A DNA stretch of 58,403 nucleotides from Lingula anatina. Taxonomy: Eukaryota > Brachiopoda > Lingulata > Lingulida > Lingulidae. The notes beneath the pieces are model-generated. The model made no database searches. It was not told the origin of the DNA and was given only the letters and a program-made list of their open reading frames with translations. The DNA lies in assembly GCF_001039355.2 (NCBI RefSeq), contig NW_019773577.1, positions 22,961 to 81,363 of the forward strand, given 5' to 3'. A program made the translations under genes and the position numbers. Positions 21,801 to 30,800 of this stretch are shown piece after piece (within the stretch, counting starts at the first letter, position 1; each line of letters opens with the position of its first letter).

Positions 21801-24800
21801 AAATTCTACATGATGAATGATAAAAAATAGAATTTGACTTTTTGAGAGTATATCTGCACCGCCATACACATTGACTATATGCATTTCATATTGATTTAAT
21901 ATGGGTTTGTTCAATTATCTTCCCCAGTCTCAAGCACAAACACAAACACAACAAGGTAAGTGACCCATGGGTTCCTGATCATTAAACACAACTATCATTT
22001 ACCCGGTGCATGTGCCTGGCTAGATTTCTTAAGTTTTGAAGCAGCAATCAACTTTATAGATAGGCAGTAACAACGCCAATTAACTATCCAATTGAATGCA
22101 GTTATTTCAATCCAAGTTTTATTGTTATTCGCAGGGTAAGCAAAAGTAGTTGATAAATTTGAGGTAAATGTACAAGTCCTTACTGTTCTTATTAGAGGTT
22201 AGACCCCATCAAACATTCAAAAACTTAAAGCAAAACATCACCTTATGCTTGTAAATAAATAGCTGAGCTTGTTTTGTGTAATGTCACGTGGCAAGAATTA
22301 TGTATGTATGCAGGTGTGTCGGGTAGTTATCACGTAGAACCCCGGGAGTTCAAAGCCAGCCTGGAGACCCCGACAGTGCAAGCCGTCTTAAATATGGGTT
22401 TCAGTCCAGATACAGTGCGTCAGGTGATTGAAAAAAGATTGCGGAATGTTGGAGACGATTTTCCCAGTGCAGCCAGTTTACTAGATGCCGTTTTTAACAT
22501 GGATTAGATGAACCGGCAGACGGTGCAAGGTACAGCGGAGATTGCAGGCATTTCCCAAGAGGAGCCTGGTCAGCAGCCATTCAACGCTGCTCTGTCTGAA
22601 GCACCACCACGTGAAACAGCCCAAAAAACATCACAAACACAGAATACGGGTACTTGTTTGGGTTGTTAGCACTCTGCTATGTTTACTTGTGGTTAAAATA
22701 TAAGGTTAAAACTAACAACATGTTCATCTGCAAAATGGATTAATAATTTAGTACAAAATAGATGGAATGCACTGTAGACGACTTACAGGCCTTCAACATG
22801 ATCGTTAATAATACTTTTTCACTTCAATTAAATATGTAACTTAATCATTTCTTTTAACGCGCATACCGTCCTTCCCAGATGAACACCATTGTCGTGACTT
22901 CCACCTCTGTGACATTCACACACACTGGGCAATACAATTGTCACCCACTAAATCAGAGTAATAAAAGTAGGCAGATATTAGATAGTTATAATGCCTGGTC
23001 TACTTATAATGTGACTAATGAGTATAAAACCGCTATACAATGGAATTGTATTGTTGATCTTGTACATGTACAGCAACGTTATTTATGTCTTTTTCCAATT
23101 TGGCAAGAAACAGGCAATTATCAAACTGTTATAGGCGTCAAGTTATAACCTAAAGAGGCGTTATGTAAGCAATGTCAGAATATCGATACAATTGAATTGT
23201 TCAGTCAGAACCGTGCAGTGGGTCTGGTCTCGGTATAGAAACACTGGATCAAGAGACAAATTGCCTCTGATGGGTCGTCCAAGAAAAACTACTGGCCGTG
23301 AAGAACGACGACTGATTTTGATGCCAGTTTGTCAAAGTTCGGCACTGCTTGTCAGTTGGCAACACAGTGGAACAATTCCACACATAAGAACATGTCTGTG
23401 AAATTTGCTAGGCGTCGGTTACTTGTTCAGAGAGTGTACAGCAGGGTAGCAAGACTGAAAACTCTTATATAGTTACAAAACAGGCAACGTAGAGTGATCT
23501 AGGGTCAAAAGGATCTGGAACTGGCCAGTCCATGGTAATTGATCCTATATTTTTTTCTGATAGTTGTCGCTTTGGTCTGACCTCTGATTACAGACAGGTA
23601 CGATGCTGGCAAACTGCCGGTAAAGCATTTGAACCACATGCACTGAACTTTCAAACTCGGAGCAGCATATTTATTATGGTGTGGGGCTGCATTAGCATCC
23701 ATGGCGTGGGCGAATTGATAGTGGTTGATGGAATTCGCTGTTTTGGAGTCAGGCTTGCTACCATCTATTACTAACATGTTTGGTGACAGGGATTATCCTT
23801 TGGTCACCAGGATTAAAATGTTCCTTGTCACAGGCCCACAGCAGTTGATGAATTGGTGTGACAAACAGGACATTCGCAGGGTGATTTGTCCTGCCCAGAG
23901 TCCGGATGCAAACATAATAGAAAATGTGTGGAATGATATGTCAAAACTGCAAATGCACGACTAACCAGCAGAGAAACTCTATTATATAAAGTGTTTCATG
24001 CTTGAGCCAGCATAAGCGCTGAACGAATCAGACAATTATATGAATCCTTGCCTCGTAGACTGTCACCTTTTATTAGGTCACGTGGCTATGCCACTAAGTA
24101 CTAATTATGGACTTGAAACTGCATATTTTGGTAGTATGTACATTTTGTTCTCATTTTGTGATTGTTTTATGCAATTTGATGTTAAAAAATGATACCAGGA
24201 GCATATCATTCCACAGTCGTTAATCTCCCCCGTAGTATTGGTTCAGTAGGGGTGACACTTCTATTGTCCAGTGAATGTAGTTTGTATTGGCTACTGGCGT
24301 ACATGATACATCTTTACAACATTCAGAGTATGTCAGTCCTCACATATTATTTATCTTAATTCTTTAGAGAAGCTATCTAAAAAAGACAAGAAAAAGAAGA
24401 AACAAGACACTCCGGTACCTAAGGGCAGTTACAAGAAGGGTGAACTTTAGATTTCTGTTTGATGTGTGACATATACATAACGTGTTATAAGTTACTTATA
24501 CTACATGTATTAGCACCCAACGTTTGATAAGCCAGCGTACTGTGCGCGTGGTGATTTGATCGAGGTAATTAAGGGTCATTGAGATCATACAGGTACTTGA
24601 GTACTCAGGGTGTTTGAGATAGAGCAGCAAAATAAGATAAATATGGTTAGAAAAATATACTTTTACTGTTCCACTACTTGCGAACGGTTCGTTTCACTGC
24701 ATAGCCGCATATAGATATTATTGTAAATGTTAATTTTTGCATGACATATTCTATGATGATAGTAATAGTATTTTTTTTTTTCGTCAAATAAAACAAAAAT

Positions 24801-27800
24801 TATTATCGTGTTTTAAAACCAACAAATTCACATCGCTGCTACAGGGCGTAAAATGTTAACAATAAGCCAAATTATTTCGCATTTGCACAAACACTGATAC
24901 TCAATCTAAAACCTTTGGGTGCAGAAGAATCCGTGGAGTTCGTAGAGGTAGAGGAATGTTTGCAAAGAAAATGCGAAAGTCTGCCTTGCATGTCGCAGGG
25001 TCCGCGTGTCCTTTAATTGCAAAGTGCGATGGTCGTGGAAATTGTATACTAATTTTATGAGTTTGTCTTTCCACCGGCGTACGTGGCACACACTCACCAC
25101 TAATGAGGAGGTAGAGGTAGAGGAATGTCTGCCTTGCGAGTCGCAAGGGCCACATAAGATGCCCTTTCAAGCAGGAACGCTAATTGCAAGGAGCGATGAC
25201 CGTGGAGTTTGTACTCATTCATTGAGTTTGTCTTGCTTCCTGTGTACGTGGCACACACTTACGAAGGGAATGCAACGCTCGGCGACAGTAGTCCCGTTTG
25301 CGTCAGTTTTGCTTCACACTTGCCTCACACGTTTGTGATTAATCTTCTGATGGTGTGCATTAATTTTGCTTCCTGTTCTCCTCCCTTTTTCTACTATGTA
25401 AGCTTTTCCCCCTTGCCTTTTGGAGTCATATTAGAAACTAAATTGAGCAAAAATTTGATTTTTTTTAAAAATGGTTCTACACGTTACACAGTCGACGTTC
25501 ATTGTAAAGGCACGAGCGTGCTTCGTGAGCACGTCTATTATAAACCAGGCGTGCGACGCATTCCCGGTGTGCTCTCGACTTTGTTCGTTAGTTGTGAGGG
25601 TGTGCGTCTTACTCAACACGCAAAGGGCATTTGCTACTTCATTGCTTGCGACGTGCGTCTTACAAAACGCGCATCTTTCTTGCTAACTCCGTGCGAGGGG
25701 AGCAAGTTTACGCTGGCGGCCTCGCTGTTCGCAGGCTATTCGTAGAATCTTTTGGACATGTTCAACATTCTCCGCACGTGCTTTCAGCGAACTCGAAATT
25801 TCGTAAAGCCTAGGTCCCGACTAGGTTTTGCACGCGCGGTTTTTTGGTTCCTTGATTCCAACAAACTTGCGTACTTACTACGCAACTTGCTTTCAATATA
25901 CGTGTTAACAAAATGGGGGGTTAGCGAACTTCCTCCGTGCGTTTATCTTACTTCCAAAGTGCGTGGTGAGTACTACAACCGTACTTGTGTACTGCGCCTT
26001 ACTAAGACGACGCACGTGACCAGCACGATAAAAGTGCGTCACAAGCACTTTTTTTTTTTCACAAAAAGACAAACAAAAATACATATGTAGACACACACAC
26101 AAACACACACACAATAACACACAAGACATTCATTATACGTTAAGTAAACATGAAATATATGTAGATAGCCAGACTACGTACAAAACAGTATATTACAAGT
26201 GATGCTGCACATAACAAGATACAAACATTTAACATAGAAGAAAATTGCGAAAAAGTAAAGTAAATTTATAAGTGGAGAAACTAGGCAAAAATAGAATCCC
26301 AGGTTCTCCACTCTGTAAGAAAAAGGCCTAATTGAAGGTTTTTTTGAGAAACGTATTTTTCTAATTCGAATTTTGTTTTGATGTATAAGAGAAGGGAAGG
26401 GAAGGTCGGCTGGATTTTTCTTTTAAAACAGGTATATATATAAAATTTGGAGACAAGAATAATGTAATTTAGAGGCTTGAATTTTGTTTTGGATACTCCA
26501 AAAAGTATATTTTCATCATATAGTGTAATTCTTTCACCAGTTTTGTTAGCAATCAAACGTTCCATTTCAGTCCAAATGTTTCTTATTCGATAACAATTTA
26601 AAAATACATGTCGCAAATCTTCCCTCTCCGCTCCACAAATAAAGCATTTCTCTGACACCTCAATACCGATTCTTTTCAGATATTACCTAACCTATTGGAA
26701 CCACTGAAGTTTTGTTTCTCGTGTAACATAGAAACAATTCGTATAAACATACTTCCAAGTGATATTTATATTTAGATCTAGGTTCCATTTCCTTTCATGT
26801 ACCAAGTTTTCAGGAGTTTCACTCATGAGAACCTGGTAAAAATCTTTACAGCCATTTTGACTCTTTATAAGTAGCTGAACCGGCTGAGGAATATAAGGAA
26901 ATAAAATTTCTTCAAAAATTTCTTCATTGTTCTTTTCTTTTAATCTACATTTTAAACTGTTACGTATTCCAAAATATTTTAGATCACATACTCTTTGAAA
27001 TCCAAATTGTCTTTCCAGTCTCCTTCGTTGAAAAGATCGCCAATTATTCTTATACCCTTATTGTACCATTCTTTGTCCAATAGTGATACCCCACCCAATT
27101 TTACTTTACTATTATACCACAGAGGTTCAAGAACAATATTGCTTTTCATATTTTCTATACCGTATGTTAGTTCTTTCCAGGAGATAATGACATTTCTCCA
27201 AAACCTGTTATTGCAATTGCATAAGAGTATATCCAAATATTCATTTCCATAGTCAAATATATTCCAAATAGATTGTAAATCAAAGGTGTTCTGGAGAATA
27301 GTGTTTTAAATGTTATTTTTAAGGTATAGTCTTCTTATCCATGTACATTTTAATGCCGTTATGAACTTACTTAAGTCTGTCATTTTTAGACCACCATATT
27401 CATAATCCTTTACTATCTGACCTCTCTTTACCTTATCAATTTTGCTACCCCAGATGAATCGGAACAAAATAGAATTTAGTTTTTTTGATGAATACTAGAT
27501 CTGGATTTGGCAAAGAAATGAAAAGATGGTTCAGCATTGGGATGATAAGGGTTTTTAAGATAGTAATTCTACCAATAGGGGTAAGTATTCTTCTATTCCA
27601 ATGCCGAATCATACCCTCTATCTTTGGGATTTGTTTATTAAATTTTAAAGTGACCATATCGTTTAAATTTACCGAAAATTCTATACCTAAGAGATTAAAT
27701 TGCGTCGAACCCCATTCAAGTTTCCATCTAACGTGGTGAAAAACTTCCCGACTATATTTTCTTGAGCCAATCCACACTGGTTTAGTCTTACTATTGTTGA

Positions 27801-30800
27801 TATGGAGACCTGAAATTTTTGAGAAATAGTCTAATGTACGGAAAGATTCTAAGAAAGAAGACCTATTACCATCTAATATAAGGGTGGTGTCATCAGCATA
27901 CTGGGTTATTTTAAATTTGGTGTCGCCAAGTTTTATTCCGCAAATGTTTTTATTATTCTTTATCATGATTGCGAGAATCTCAGCACAAAGGAGAAAGATA
28001 TAGGGAGACAAGGGGTCCCCTTGACGACGGCCCCTCGAGATTTTGAAAGGCTCCGACAAGTGGCCGTTTTGTGTAACAGAGGCCTTGCTATTGTAATTAA
28101 GGATATGAAACCACCTTTTTATAGTTTCCCCAAAATTAAAAAAGTCTAAAACTTTATCAATAAAACCCCAGTCTACAGAATCAAAGGCCTTTTCAAAATC
28201 GATAAGAATGAGTAAAGCAGGAATATTTTTCTTTTCTGCAATATGCATTAGATCATAAATTAATCTTGTATTTTCCCCAATATATCTTCCGGCAATAAAC
28301 CCGGACTGAAAATTAGAAATAATTTTATCAAGATATAGTTTCATTCTTTCCACTATACAGCCCGAGATCATCTTATAAATAACATTTAAAAGGGTTATAG
28401 GCCTCCAATTTTTTATACATTTTCTGATTTTATCGGCTTTTGGAATACAGGTTATAATCCCAAGATTTTGACTTGCCATCATTTTCTCATTGATGAAAAT
28501 GTCATTAACTGCTCTAATTATAAAACTATGTAAATCATTCCAAAAAAATGTATAAATCTCTGCAGTAAAGCCATCAGATCCAGGCGATTTGTTATTTTTC
28601 ATTTTTTCAGCACCCTCAAAAGTTTCTTTGAGGTAATTTCGGTTTGCAAGTATTCCTTATCAGGCTCGCTTAATTTGGGGACATCTAAATTTGCAAAAAT
28701 TATTTCTAGGTCTACCTCTTCTAATTGATTTGTTTTTGACGAGTAAAGGCGTTCGTAAAATAACTTTGCTTCATTTAGTATGAGTTTTTGATCAAATATT
28801 GTTGTTCCGTCTGGTAGTTCTAAATTCTGAATAGTTTTATTGACATAATTTCTGGATTCAAGTGAACAAAAATATTTCGTAGGCTTCTCTCCTTCCTCAA
28901 TCCACCTGCATTTTGCTCGGACGAGGACTCCTTTTAGTTTTTCTTGTCTGATATTTTTCAAAGCCTCCCTCTTAGCCTCAAGTTCGTCCAAAGAATGTTC
29001 ATTTGGGTGGTTCATTTCCATTACATTAATTTCTCTTTCTAGTTCTAATTCTTGCCTGTCCCTTTGTTTTTTCTTAAAAGTGGAATGGGAAATTGCCATT
29101 CCTCTAATATCTATTAAAAGTATTTCTACAAATAAGGAGTCATCAATCGTGAAAGATATTTGTTCGTTCGGAATTTCTGTAATATTTTCTTCGGCGTACA
29201 CCGGAACTGCATATTGTAGATTTGTTCTCTTAATTATGTCCTTCACTTTACTTACATATTCCTTATCTTTTAAGAGGGAACTGTTAAATACCCAAGTGCC
29301 TTTGCCCTTAATACATTTATTAAGTTTTAATTCTAAAATTACGGGTGAATGATCGGATCGGTATGATGCGTTAATAAAAATATTAGAAACTGAATTTTGA
29401 AGGTTATCCGCAATTAAAAAGAAATCTAGTCTAGCCTGCCTTCTGGGATTCCTTCTTCTCCATGTGAATCTCCTCTCGTCAGGGTAGAGAAGTCTGAAAT
29501 AGTCAATTATATTTAGGTCATTCATAACTTCAAGTAGTTTTTGCCTAGCTCTAGGGTTATTCACATTTGCATAATTTTCTGTGTCTATATCCGGGTTTAA
29601 AGTCAGGTTAAAGTCACCACAGATCAAGAAATTTTCATTATCAAAGTCTATGATTATATCTCGTACCTGTTCATAAAAATCTAGAGTATCCCTGTTCGGG
29701 CCATAAATGTTGATTAATGTGAATCTATTTTTTTCTATATTTACATCAAGAGCTAAAAGATTGCCGTCGTTTGTTTTAAATTCCTTAAGGTACTCGAATT
29801 CAAAATTATTATTTATCAAAATTGCAACACCCCGAGAGTTAGTAGAAAAGAAATTAAAATATGCTTTGTAACCCCATTCTGATAAGATTCTTTTTTCGTC
29901 ATGGCTGTCAAAATGGGTATCCTGCAAACATACTATATGACATTTCTTTGATCTGTAGAAGTGAAAGATATCTCTTCTCTTTGTAGAGTCTCTCAGGCCC
30001 TGACAGTTAATAGAAGCGATCTTAATTGAACTCATGCTAAGTGGTAAAAAAAACATAAAACACTGCTATTCACGGGCATACGATGATAAGGTACATTTTT
30101 TATGTTATTCCAAGAGAATATGCTCGAGTACAGCAATGATAGTATGACTGAGAGAAGTATTCTAACAGGCCGTGATATACATGTAAGAGTGTTCTTTTCT
30201 TCACAATAGAACAAAGTTAGGAAGCTAACAGTGAGCATCTCTTAGTAATGTGCTACCAACCATAATTTTACGCAAGCATACACAATCGCACACACATGCA
30301 TGAATGAATAATTTCTATACCCTTGCACAGGGAACATAATAGATACAGTACAACCGGAGTGATATCTGCTCAGGTCTTGCAGCTCAAGCTGTGTCAGTCA
30401 ACCAGATAATAGTCATCAAGGAGAAAGTAATCTGAAAAATATTAGATACAATAAATATACATATGGCTTCTATATCACATTATTGGTAAATTAAACACAG
30501 TGTATTCTTCAGGTAGAAGAAGCAATAAGTTACAGTCATTTCGTTAACCAAAGTTCATAAGTACACTGTATTCAGTCTACTGTTTACATTGTACATGTAG
30601 GTGGATTATGAGCCAAGATACTTCTTTATTTTTTCTTCTATATTGTCAAAAATGTCAAATTTTATTCTTTTCCCAGTGGACTTTTGAGCATAAACTCCTC
30701 CATTGTAGAACCAGACATAGTCCACTAATCCAGTCTGCCTTATTTTGGACATAAGGGCCAGGTTTCTTTGGGTAATATCATCGTAGAGCCTCACACTTGA

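Noticed and set aside
24901-26129. Overlapping frames of 60-178 codons on both strands around 25-26 kb
   Set aside because: The region is an intron with a tandem duplication and a CpG-rich word tract; low stop density there follows from composition, and no frame shows a domain.
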